Both the position numbers and the translations under genes were made by a program. This document shows positions 12,963 through 22,099 of a stretch of DNA of 64,000 bases, in pieces (the stretch's first letter is position 1; every line of letters begins with the position of its first letter). The stretch covers positions 735,001 to 799,000 of the forward strand of contig JAESUZ010002877.1 in assembly GCA_017311185.1 (NCBI GenBank). The letters are read 5' to 3'. Under the pieces are notes generated by a model. That model had not been told where the DNA came from. It saw only the letters and a list, made by a program, of their open reading frames with translations, and did no database searches. This stretch comes from Proteles cristata cristata. Its lineage: Eukaryota > Chordata > Mammalia > Carnivora > Hyaenidae.

Positions 12963-14342
12963 TTACAATGCCCCCCACTCAAAGTCAAATCCATAAGGCC
13001 CTTGCCTTGTTACCTTGACTGGGGCTGGGGCTGGTCCCTTCCAGTTCAAGTACTGCTCTAGTTCTGTGCCCTTGGCCCGGGCCTTGGAGGAGTCAAACAC
13101 TTTCCTCTTTGAACTCTGCATCCTGCTGCAGATGTTGGAGTGTCTCTCCAGCCTGAGCAAGAGAAACTTGCGGCCACAATGGCTACATTTGCCAAGTTCT
13201 GGCTCTTCAGTAGAACAGCTGGAAACTGATGAGTCTGGTGCCCTAGACAGACTAGAATTGCTGGCGGATCCCTGTAAAGCACTGCCTGGCACTTCTGAAG
13301 ACTGGGAAAACTCTTTTGGTGGCCCTAAGACTAAGTCTCGGATTTTGTTATTGCTTGCCACCAGTCTCTCCCTTTTGAGCTTCTGTATTCCATCATCAGA
13401 GAACTGGAGTGGACTAGAATTTTCTTGAGGCCATCTCCTAGTTTCATCCTCTCCCCTGTGTCTACTGAAGACCCCCTCAGGCCCCAGTTCTGGGGAGAAG
13501 GTAGATTTGTATGTGTTGTTGCTATGACCTTTAACTCTCCTGGCGAGTGTCATTCTCTGTAGCTCTCTGTTTTCATTCTCCTTAGCCTGTTCCTTTTCTT
13601 TCTGAATCCTTCTGAGTTCCTCCTCTGTCTTCTTCAGCTTTTCCCTTAGGAGGTTCTCTTTTCTTCGGATTTCCTCCTGTAAGCTCTCCCCTGCAGCTTC
13701 TAGTCTTTGGATCTGCACCCACTCAGCCCTGGTGGGATCTGCTACAGCCCTCTCCTCCCGTGTGGCAGCAACAGCACGAGCCCCAGATGAATTCACCCAG
13801 TTCCTTGAGCCAACGCTGCTGCATGGAAACCCTCTTGGTTCAGGGGGTCTCGGAGAGACATTCTGGTCCCCATCAATGGCATCTTCACTTGTACTATGAG
13901 ACTTCCTGTGGAACACAGGTTTCAGTGGGTATGCCCGGTCCACCCCAACTCGCTTCTTTATAACGGGGATGAATTCCTGGTTATCTGCCTTGGGACACCA
14001 GGACTGAGGATCTGATGAGTAAAAGGAACCCTTTGCTTGGCCCTGGGGATTGCTTCTTGAATCTTGCTGGCCGATTCCAACACACTGGGGATAGGAGTAG
14101 CTCCGAGCTTTGCTGTACGTATTCCATTTGGAGGGAGTGTAGAGGTTCTTCAGCATCAGCTCTTTGTGGCTCAAAACCTTCTGCGGGAAATTGTTCCTCA
14201 GGTGCCCCATCGAGGACCGCTGAGAAGAGTCCCCTTTTTCACAGGGCTCTTGCTTAGCTGAGAGGAGCCCTGGAGCTTCTGCTTTATTATATGGGAGCAT
14301 AACGCCCACAGACAGACGCGGCGCCAACTGGAGCCCAGCCAT
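12963..14342 (-). CDS. ZC2HC1C: ZC2HC1C large coding exon (N-terminus, coiled coil, first zinc finger) with intronic read-through form
   Basis: An ATG at 14340-14342 opens 443 residues up to a donor at 13013/13014 (AAG|GTAACA). If the donor is ignored, the frame runs 16 more residues to a stop at 12963, giving a 459-residue short form. Domains: a low-complexity N-terminal part, a charged coiled coil at about residues 206-272 (rich in E, K, R, Q) and a C-x2-C-x11-H-x3-C zinc finger at 386-405 (CSHCGRKF...LERHSNIC). The start MAGLQLAP matches the family as I recall it, and the in-frame acceptor TCCCCTAG lies just upstream at 14362, so this exon begins at 14361. The function is not well known; paralogues are called ZC2HC1A and ZC2HC1B. 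The long form (530 residues) uses the exon at 7870-8133 for a second finger. Confidence 0.93.
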   Translation of the reverse strand: MAGLQLAPRLSVGVMLPYNKAEAPGLLSAKQEPCEKGDSSQRSSMGHLRNNFPQKVLSHKELMLKNLYTPSKWNTYSKARSYSYPQCVGIGQQDSRSNPQGQAKGSFYSSDPQSWCPKADNQEFIPVIKKRVGVDRAYPLKPVFHRKSHSTSEDAIDGDQNVSPRPPEPRGFPCSSVGSRNWVNSSGARAVAATREERAVADPTRAEWVQIQRLEAAGESLQEEIRRKENLLREKLKKTEEELRRIQKEKEQAKENENRELQRMTLARRVKGHSNNTYKSTFSPELGPEGVFSRHRGEDETRRWPQENSSPLQFSDDGIQKLKRERLVASNNKIRDLVLGPPKEFSQSSEVPGSALQGSASNSSLSRAPDSSVSSCSTEEPELGKCSHCGRKFLLLRLERHSNICSRMQSSKRKVFDSSKARAKGTELEQYLNWKGPAPAPVKVTRQGPYGFDFEWGAL

Positions 14343-14361
14343 TCAGTGACTGGACTGAAGC

Positions 14362-15269
14362 CTAGGGGAGATTTAAACCAGATATATGTGACGAGTTTGT
14401 CTGAGGTCCACCCCAGTTGCTAAAGTAAACTGTTTCCACAATTGTCCTACCTACATAGTCTCTTGAACTTTTTAGGGACAGTGGTGATGGGTATGCCAGA
14501 GCTTTCCTCCAACAAGCTTTTGGTGAATGCTTATTATTTCCTGTGGGTACTTATTAGGTCCTGAGAATAGAAAAATGAATGTGACACGGGGGTTCCTGCC
14601 ACCTAGCTTTATTCCAGTACCAGCCTCTGCCATCCACAGTATGCTCCCTAGAGGGTGGAAAGATTTAATGGCAAGAGCTATTGGATTGAAAGTCACGGGT
14701 TAGGCCTGTGACACAGGAAAAGCAACTTCCCCCTTGCTGGCTCGTTTTCTTCACCCATAAACTGAACGTTTCACTCCGTTACACGACTGGCAGTTAGGGA
14801 CTTTAGGACTCAGAATTCAGCCCTATCATCTCACAGGTGAGCAAACTGAGGTCCAGAGGTAAGTGACTGGCACAGAGAGCTCTCAGGGCTTGCCTCCTGC
14901 GGGAACCGTTCTTCATTCCAAACACAGGCCGCTCAGGGCCTGCAGCAGGTGCCTGGCTGCCAAACTCTCACCCAAGGAGTCCCCGCGGTGCAGACTGCGG
15001 AAGGTCTGTAAGCTGCGAGGTGGGAGCCACCTCACCTGGCTGCCACAGCTTTTAGATCAGGAAGGCCGAAGTCACGCTCTGTCCTACAGGGTCAGCCGGG
15101 GCGCCCCCACTGGGGATTCCGCTCTGGGAACAAGCCCTCGCTCTTCTGTCCATGTAGCTCTTGGGGGGTCGAGGTGCTGACCCCATGTCTGTCCCCCCTT
15201 CCTCGTACCTGAGATAATGACGACCGTTCCTTCTCAGGGAAAACCCCAGGACTTAGTTTTCCAGACCAG
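14362..15269 (-). other. ZC2HC1C: 5' intron and leader region of ZC2HC1C
   Basis: The sequence between the coding exon and the CpG-rich promoter. A possible minus-strand donor (CTCAG|GTACGA, near 15208) could end an untranslated exon 1 starting in the CpG region. No repeat was recognised. Frames here are open by chance in GC-rich sequence. Confidence 0.4.
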
Positions 15270-15560
15270 ACCCCCACCTCAACCGACCGCCGCGCAGGCG
15301 CTCTTAGGTGGCCTCTGTTATTCCCGTTGCCTGGAGACGGGAGGGCATGCGTGCCCAGCCCCTGCGCTAGCCGCGAACGCAGCCCGGCAAGCGTGCGCAG
15401 GCGCAGTCCGCATGCGGTCGGGAGCCGCCCGCGGGGGGTGTGGTCAGTTTGAGTGTCCCTTGACCCGGTGTCCCGCCAACTCTGCAGCTCGGTCCCGCCC
15501 TGCCCTTGGGGAACGGGAGAGGGGGCGGGAGAGGCTCTTCTGGGGCTCCATCAAAGAACT
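15270..15560 (-). promoter_or_regulatory. CpG-rich promoter region of ZC2HC1C
   Basis: A sharp rise in CpG density against an AT-rich background. It contains a perfect NRF1-type site (TGCGCAGGCGCA, 15394-15405), a second related GCGCAGGCGC near 15291-15300, and an RFX X-box-like word (GTTGCCTGGAGAC, 15326-15338). No TATA box is evident. It is the only CpG-rich block upstream of ZC2HC1C before ACYP1. Assignment is from position and composition. Confidence 0.65.
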
Positions 15561-16249
15561 TGTATTTTCCTGAGAACGATGCTCCCAGACCCTGGGGTGT
15601 GCCCTTCTCTGGCAAAAGGCAGAGCCCCTAGATGTGCCTTGGAGTCGTTCTGCCGCAGGATTCCGGTGTCCGCCCGCTTAGCGGGAGTGGGCCTGCTGAT
15701 AGCCTTTCTTAGCACGCTCGGCTGCTTTGTACGGGCCCCAGGTATGGCTGTCCCTCCGTGCTTTTCTTACCCAATAGTTTGGAGCTTGCGGTCAAATTTT
15801 AGCAACTTGGCTAGGTTTTGCTACTCAGTGTCTTTCCGAGGTAGTTTTTGTAGCCAATCTAATTATTTTGATATAATGTTTTACTCTCACGTGGTAACTC
15901 TGGCCGTCTCTTTGTGGGGCCCAACAGTGACTCAGCCAAGTGTAATGATAATAAAGTTAACTACCAGATCGAAAATAATCAGTATAACCTGGTTTCGACG
16001 CTACATGATATTCTATAACTTGTTAACATTAGAAGAGCGTTTATTTGTCTTCATGCTTCAGTTCATTTGTGTAAGCTGTTTGAAAACAGGCGGTTTACTT
16101 TTTCCCTGTAACTACTCAAAAGATTAATGCACATGGGAAATAAAAGGGACAGCAGTAGTCGGTGTTAATGCTTCAACATGTCATATTACAGCTTTATATG
16201 TTACAGAGAAATTCCTTGGTGGGCCCTCCAGAGCAGTCCTTTTTGATTC

Positions 16250-17780
16250 CCTGTTTTCTTTCCTAGCGGATTCCACTGCCTTCCCGGTTATGCAGTTTCA
16301 GACATTTCCCGCTACTCTGACAGTCCCGATTATCTCAGCATCTGGCCTGCCTGTCATCAACTCCTACAGCTCCTCTCCAGTCTGCCAGAATTTCCCAGGG
16401 TGCCTCCTTCCATCTTGAATTTCTTCCCTCTTGTTTCTGAGGAGAAAGGATATTTCTCTTTCCATGAGTTCTGTTGAATTAGTCCCATCCAGTACCCTCT
16501 GGGAATTCACTCCATCACTTTATCCCTCCATCTTGTTCACTTCAAGTTGTATCTACCCACACACTCCTTCTCTTTGGTTTTAAAATACGTTTAACCTTCC
16601 CCTGCAGAGCAAACCTCATTCCCCATGACCTGCTGCTTCTCATCTTAGGGTCCCATTCATTTCTCTTCTTCTCCACCAGACTTCTTAATAGATAGCTGTA
16701 CATTTGCAGTCCCCACTCATCTGACCCTCATTGTCCAGTCCATTGTGGTCTCGCTTCCATTATTTCCATTTTATTTAACTTCCAGGCTGCCAGTGACTTC
16801 ACGATGGCCAAAGACAAAAGCTGCTATTTCTTCAGCCTATTCATTTGCCACCATTGATTTTTCCCTCCCTTGGCCCTCTCTTCTCCTCACCTGCCCCCCA
16901 AATTTGGTGTTCTCCAAAGCCCTCTTATTTCTCATATGTACACAGTTCCAGACATTCTCTCCCTTAATGATTTCAGCCAAATGCTGACATTTCTGATCTC
17001 ACCTGTGTTTAAATGATACTCAGCTTAGCACTCTCTCCTTAGTTACAGACTCAAACTTCCAACTGCCCATTTAGCACCTCCACATGAATGTTCCTCAGAA
17101 ACCTCAAACTCAGCATGACAGAAAACAAACTCATGATCATCTCCCCATTTCTGCATCTACCTATTGTCCAGTGTTCTCTTTCATGCTGATAGCATGTCAT
17201 CTTCCACTCCTCCCTCTTTGTCCCCCCTTCTGTTTAACTAGTCAGCAGGTTCTGTTGAATTTAGTCTGCAATGTCTCATACATGACTGTTCTTTTTTTTT
17301 TTTACATTTATTTATTTATTTTGAGAGAGAGTGTGTGTGTGCAGCAGAGAAAGAGAGGGAGGGAGAGAGAATGCCAAACAGGCTCAAACAGTGCAGAACC
17401 CAATGCAAGGCTCAAACTTATGAACCATGAGATCATGACCTAGAAACCTAGTCAGTTGCTAAATGGAATGAGCCATCTGGGCGCCCCTATGACTGACTTT
17501 ATATTTCTACTGTCCTTGGTGAGTTCTTCCACACTTTTCATTCAGACAGCCTCACTCTCCTGACTGCTATTCCTGCTTTCAACATCTGTTCCCAAAACTC
17601 ATTTTTTATGCTGCTGCCAGAGTAATTATCCTATTACCTCTGATCCCCATCATTCACCTACCTAGTGGCTTCTTCTTTACCTATATCATTACCTATACCT
17701 TTATCTTTCCCTTTCAAGTTGAAACACATAATTTAACATGGTATTTGAATCTGCTAGATTGGGTCTACCCTACCTTTCCA
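16250..17780 (-). mobile_element. L2-type LINE fragment
   Basis: Long pyrimidine-rich, diverged sequence with phrases typical of antisense L2 (atgctgctgccagagtaatt; tagtggcttcttctttac; cagcatgacagaaaacaaac). It is interrupted by a SINE at 17291-17487. Recognised by pattern only; borders are approximate. Confidence 0.5.
17291..17487 (-). mobile_element. Feline SINE copy, degraded
   Basis: Antisense copy with tail, GA-rich body and head end (gagccatctgggcgcccc). A short repeat of atgactg flanks both sides. Confidence 0.88.
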
Positions 17781-17799
17781 GTCCTGTCTCTCTGGAGTC

Positions 17800-17935
17800 T
17801 AGCCCAGTGGATAGCAACTTTGGCTGACCTTTAGGACTCCCTGGAAAGCAATTTCTGGGGTGAGACATGGGTATTGGTATTTTTAAAAGCCTCCCCTGAT
17901 GTCCTAATGGTTAGCCAGTCTCAGCCGTACTACCT
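17800..17935. mobile_element. MER5A-type hAT fossil
   Basis: Diverged match to the MER5A word order (ccagtggatagcaactttgg; ggtattggtatttttaaaag; ctcccctgatgtcctaatgg). Confidence 0.5.
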
Positions 17936-17954
17936 TCCCCAAGTTCCATGCACT

Positions 17955-18080
17955 GGAAGGTGGCAGAGCATAACATTTCTGGGAGTGAGCTCTGTACTCA
18001 GACTGCCTGGAAGTAAATCCCAGCTCTGTCACTTACTGGTTGTGGTTGTGTAACCGTGGATAATGTGCAACTTCCTTCAA
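17955..18080 (+). mobile_element. MIR ancient SINE
   Basis: Core words: ctcagactgcctggaagtaa, cccagctctgtcacttac, ctggttgtggttgtgtaacc. Confidence 0.6.
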
Positions 18081-18269
18081 GAACACTTTCCCAATCTTCC
18101 CAGTCAAAATGAGTCTTTTGGTCCTTTGTGCTTTCAGATATTTTCTGTCTTTGTGGTAGGACAGGGCTGACTCATGATGGGCTCTCAATGGATGTTCATG
18201 GATTTGATGAGTATGTTGTATACTTTATTGTAATTATTTGCATGCATATTCATCCCTTATACTAAATAA

Positions 18270-18473
18270 AGCCTTTAAAATATTTTTTAATGTTTCATTT
18301 ATTTTTGAGAGTGAGAATGCAAGTGGGGGAAAGACAGAGGAGGGGAACAAAAGATCTGAAGTGGGCTCTGCGCTGATAGCAGCAAGTCCAATGTGAGGCT
18401 CAAACTCACAAACTGAGATCATGACCTGAACTGATGTCAGATGTTCAACCAACTGAGCCACTGAAGCACCCCC
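18270..18473 (-). mobile_element. Feline SINE copy, diverged
   Basis: Antisense copy ending accaactgagccactgaagc. Similar words ctaaataaa flank both ends. Confidence 0.86.
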
Positions 18474-18618
18474 TAAATAAATTCTTTGAAGACAAAGATT
18501 ATACATATATAATTCATCTTTGTATATTCTACACTGTCCCATATGTAGCAGACAATAGTTTTTTTTTCTTTTAATTCTATAGAGAAACTAGTTGTGTGGG
18601 TTTTTTTAATGAATTTGA

Positions 18619-18817
18619 GGGGCGCCTGGGTGACTCAGTCAGCTAAGCGTCCAACTTCAGCTCAGGTCATGATCTCGCAGTTTGTGAGTTTGAGCCCCAC
18701 GTTAGGCTCTGTGCTGACAGCTCAGAGCCTGGAGCCTGCTTCGGATTCTGTGTCTCCTCTCTCTGCCCCTCTCCTGCTTGCACTCTCTCTATCTCAAAAA
18801 TAAATTAACATTTCAAA
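18619..18817 (+). mobile_element. Feline SINE copy
   Basis: Sense copy (ggggcgcctgggtgactcag ... ctcaaaaataaattaacatt) with near-matching flanks aatgaatttgag / aatgaattttag. Confidence 0.92.
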
Positions 18818-19544
18818 TGAATTTTAGAGAAAGAAATAACGTCAGCCAGGCACTCTGTTTCGCATTGTTTTCAAATATTTCCAAGTATAGCATTCAATCC
18901 AGGTTCCCACCCCACCTTTACCCCCACTCTAGCACTAAGGTTATATGATTCCTCAGGATCTAGATCCTCACTTTTCAGTGGCGGAACAAGCAAAATGATT
19001 AATCTTTATGACTTCCATTACAAATCCATCTCACCTCACCAAGTCTGCCCACCTGAAATATTCACATGTAGAGTCTTCTGTTATGAAGGGATGTAATGTA
19101 TAGAAGCAATCCAAAGAGGAACAACAAATGCCACATTTTCCTTTGCATGCATTCTTAATCACAAGGGTAGCTGTACTCAAATGCCTGCAAGGGGACTGTA
19201 CTCTTAACATTCATCAGCCACAACCCCCTTGACAACTTCCTTTTCTGAAAAAAAAAATTCATGTGTTTTGGTCATTTGGCTTAGATTGATTGATTCAATT
19301 GTGATTCCAGGGTCATGGATTATTTAGCTTGTGCTTGTGATTGGTTGATTTAGATAAGCATTATTTGGAGTTTTCATAGTAAGATAGAATCTCATGGGCA
19401 GCTTCCAGAAGCACGGGAGGAAAAATAACCTCCACTGGGACTTCTATTTACTTATCTCCCTTGCTACCAATTCCATACTTGGGCATGGCCCAAAATTTGA
19501 GACCTGAGAGAAAAATTCAGGGCAGAAAGGTACCAGGCATCATG

Positions 19545-19985
19545 GGCTCTGTTCCAAATCACTGTAATAAAGTGAAAGTTGTAATAATGTGAATCAAATA
19601 GAAATATAACTTTTATAGGCACTGCTTTCCCAGTGCACTATATTGTAGTCTATTATGTATGCAATTGCGTTAGGGCTTTAAAAAATGTATATACCTTAAT
19701 TTGAAAAATACTTTACTAAAAAATGCTAACTATCATCTGAGCTTTCAGTGAGTCATAATCACTGATCATAGGTCACCATAACAAATATAATAATGATGAA
19801 AAAGTTTGAAATGTTGTGAGAATTACCAAAGGGCAACTCAGACACAAAGTGAGCAAATGCTGTTTGGGGGGAAAATGGTGCTGTTAGACTTAATGAGGGA
19901 TTGCCACAAACATTCGATTTGTAAAAAATGTAATATCTGTGAACTGCAATAAAGTGAAATACAGTAAGACGGAGTAGACCTATAG
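19545..19985. mobile_element. Tigger1-derived non-autonomous DNA transposon
   Basis: Both ends of the mammalian Tigger1 (pogo/mariner-like) element are recognisable. The left part runs ctgtaataaagtgaaagt to ctaactatcatctgagctt. It then jumps near 19755 directly to the right part (atcactgatcataggtcacc ... aaatgttgtgagaattacca ... ctgcaataaagtgaaatac). The transposase region is absent, so this is an internally deleted fossil. It lies about 300 bases upstream of the ACYP1 promoter region. Confidence 0.85.
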
Positions 19986-20084
19986 GTGTCCTATCCAATT
20001 TATTTGTTTATGGTATTTAATGTCTACCGTCTATCTCCCACCTCCAAAATTTAAGTACCTCCAGACCAGTGACCTTTTTTTGTC

Positions 20085-20170
20085 CACTAATGTAGGTCAA
20101 CCACCTAGAAATGTGCCTGGCACACAGAAGGCTTTCTTTCAGTAAATATTTATTGAGTGAGTGAATTTAT
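20085..20170 (+). mobile_element. L2/MIR-type 3' tail
   Basis: Shared CORE-SINE/L2 ending: gtgcctggcacacagaagg, then cagtaaatatttattgagtg. Confidence 0.45.
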
Positions 20171-20270
20171 CTCAAGTGCTTCTTCATGTATGTCTTTCTT
20201 CCCACGGGAAAAATGAGAAAAGAGGTGCGCTTAAGAGACGGAAGTGAGGTGAGGCCTGGGTTTTAAGAAT

Positions 20271-20528
20271 CAGAGCTAAGACCCTGGACAGATCCCCGAC
20301 CCGAGGCTGGCCCGCGCTCCCAGACTAGCCCTATGGAAATCCCGCCTTCTGGGCGGGCTCTGGGCCGAGCGCTCCATTTCTGATTGGTCGGACGAGGTGA
20401 TGAGCATGAGAGACAGCGAAGGAGGAGCTGTTCTCTAGGCTTCCGGGCGCCGAGGTTACTGGGCTGTGGGAACCGTTGGGGTGCGGGTCGCCGGTGTAGT
20501 CCAGGCGCCTGAGAGGAGGACGTGGAGG
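20271..20528 (+). promoter_or_regulatory. ACYP1: ACYP1 promoter and untranslated exon 1
   Basis: A GC- and CpG-richer block with GC boxes (cccgcc; gggcgggc) and an inverted CCAAT (tgattggtcg, 20391-20400), and no TATA box. Transcription probably starts near 20430-20470. Exon 1 would end at a good donor (GGAGG|GTGAGC) at 20528. The next exon, 420 bases on, carries the start codon. The exact start site cannot be read from sequence. Confidence 0.7.
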
Positions 20529-20963
20529 GTGAGCCTGGGGCAGGGCCCCTTAGCTTGCTCATAGTTTGATTGCCCCTAAAATGTTGGTAGAAGGGGACTC
20601 TGGTGGCCGAGGGGACCAGGTCCGTGGGAAGAGGAAAGGATGGAGAGGGAGCCGGACAAGGGATGGGTTTAGGGAGGTAGTTGGATAAGCAGGTAATTAA
20701 CCCAACAGGGGGTTCTGTGGGGAGTTGCGACCCGAAGCTCCTCGGCCCGGATGTCTTCCTGTTACTTAGCATACCCGCGCTTGCACGTATCTGTTTCTGT
20801 GCTCTGAAGTTAGAGGACCATAATGTCAGGGAGAGGTCGCAGTGGTTACAGATGGAGAAGTGTGGGTATGGCCCTTTCTTCTTCAGGATTTGGGGTCCTG
20901 GGATAGAATATCGAGCCCTTTACTTTTCTGCTTTTGTGGTCCCTGACAGGTTTGAGCATGAAC

Positions 20964-21047
20964 ATGGCAGAAGGGGACACCCTGTTATCAGTGGATTATG
21001 AGATTTTTGGGAAGGTCCAAGGGGTGTTTTTCCGCAAGTACACTCAG
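20964..21047 (+). CDS. ACYP1: Acylphosphatase-1, first coding exon
   Basis: The exon begins at 20950 after an acceptor (cctgacag). It encodes residues 1-28 (MAEGDTLLSVDYEIFGKVQG onward) and ends at a GTATGT donor. The enzyme hydrolyses the carboxyl-phosphate bond of acyl phosphates such as 1,3-bisphosphoglycerate in the cytosol. The acylphosphatase signature G-K-V-Q-G-V-F-F-R-K is present, and its arginine (residue 24 counting Met) is the phosphate-binding catalytic residue. I chose the ATG at 20964 because it gives the family's usual 99 residues and sits in a strong context (A at -3, G at +4). An in-frame ATG two codons earlier (20958) would add only M-N. Confidence 0.97.
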
Positions 21048-22099
21048 GTATGTGGCCTAGAGGCTTTGGGAACATAGCTAGGCTATGTGTATGGGAACAG
21101 GAGACAGTGTTCCTAACAAATGTGTGTGTTGGGAGAAGCTGGCTGTGTGGTAGCTGCATGGTGGTTTGTGGAGCAATGGGTCTGAAAATGCTTTGCAGTG
21201 AGTGAAATGCAATACAAATGGCAAAATCATCTGCTGTTATTACTGGTCTTTCCTGACAATGATAACAGAGTACCTAATCACATATTAATGAGCTTCTCTC
21301 TCCCCCAGAGGAACTGAGGGCTTCCCCAGTTCTCCCTGTTGTGGCCTCATCAAACCAGATCACAGTTCTTGTAGGAAAGCTAACATTGGTCAGATGGCAT
21401 TTAGATGAACGATTGATATTTATGCAATTTATGTAATTGTTTCCGTTGTAGCTGCTGCATTTTCTTCAGACCTCTTTTATTTCTTTAGTCTCCCCTGTTG
21501 TCCCACTTGATTCCTTTCTACTCATTATGGCTTTGAAAGAAGAGTTTACCTTTTCAAGCTAAAGCTTTTCTAGTAAAAATACTTTATTCCAGGGTAAGTA
21601 ATGGTAACACTGAACATGGAATCTAGTATTCCTACTAGAGTAATAGAGAGTAATTGTGGAGATGAACAAACCATTGACAGCCAGACTCTACCTCCTCAGC
21701 ATACAAACACCACTCAGTTTGCTTTCTGTGTCTGTAAGAGGGTATCAGGCCTCCCCATTGTATCGCCAACCCCAAAGATAATGAATTAAGACTGAAGAAC
21801 TATCCAAGTGTCACAGTCCTGGTACTGTGGGACATAAAATTCAATCCTGAATCTTTGAAATATGAATGTTATATGTCATACCTCTTTTTCCAATCACTTG
21901 CAAAACATTTCCTCCTGTTTCATACTCATACATGAAGTGCTTGTTGAAAAAGAGAATTGCTTAAAGCAAGAGCTATGTTCCAGTTAGCTTTGGTACCAAC
22001 TATGCAGGGTAAATTCCTGTGGCTTAGTAAACTGAGGTGATAGTATTAAAGATTAGTTAAAGTTGTTGAGGGGAAAGGACCAGGCAGTAGTGTAGCCCA

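Larger units (their letters stand above)
8134..13013 (-). other. ZC2HC1C: ZC2HC1C intron between the two zinc-finger exons
   Basis: GT-AG intron of about 4.9 kb (donor AAG|GTAACA, acceptor TTACAG on the minus strand). It holds an old LINE-1-like fragment, three feline SINEs (one disrupting the LINE) and a MIR. No further coding exon was recognised in it, and the two flanking exons already join in frame. Confidence 0.8.
15561..20270. other. Intergenic region between ZC2HC1C and ACYP1
   Basis: No supported gene. The first part (about 15.6-16.2 kb) is unique sequence with a chance 224-codon open frame. The rest is mostly antisense L2, MER5A, MIR, three SINEs and a Tigger1-derived element. The stretch 18.82-19.5 kb shows no recognised feature. 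Confidence 0.6.

Noticed and set aside
15453..16127. 224-codon open frame on the plus strand starting in the ZC2HC1C CpG region
   Set aside because: It does not resemble any protein family, starts in GC-rich promoter sequence and runs into AT-rich unique DNA with changing composition. No splice or poly(A) context supports it.
20263..20772. 169-codon open frame on the minus strand over the ACYP1 promoter
   Set aside because: A shadow frame in GC-rich promoter sequence, proline/serine-rich and without recognisable domain.
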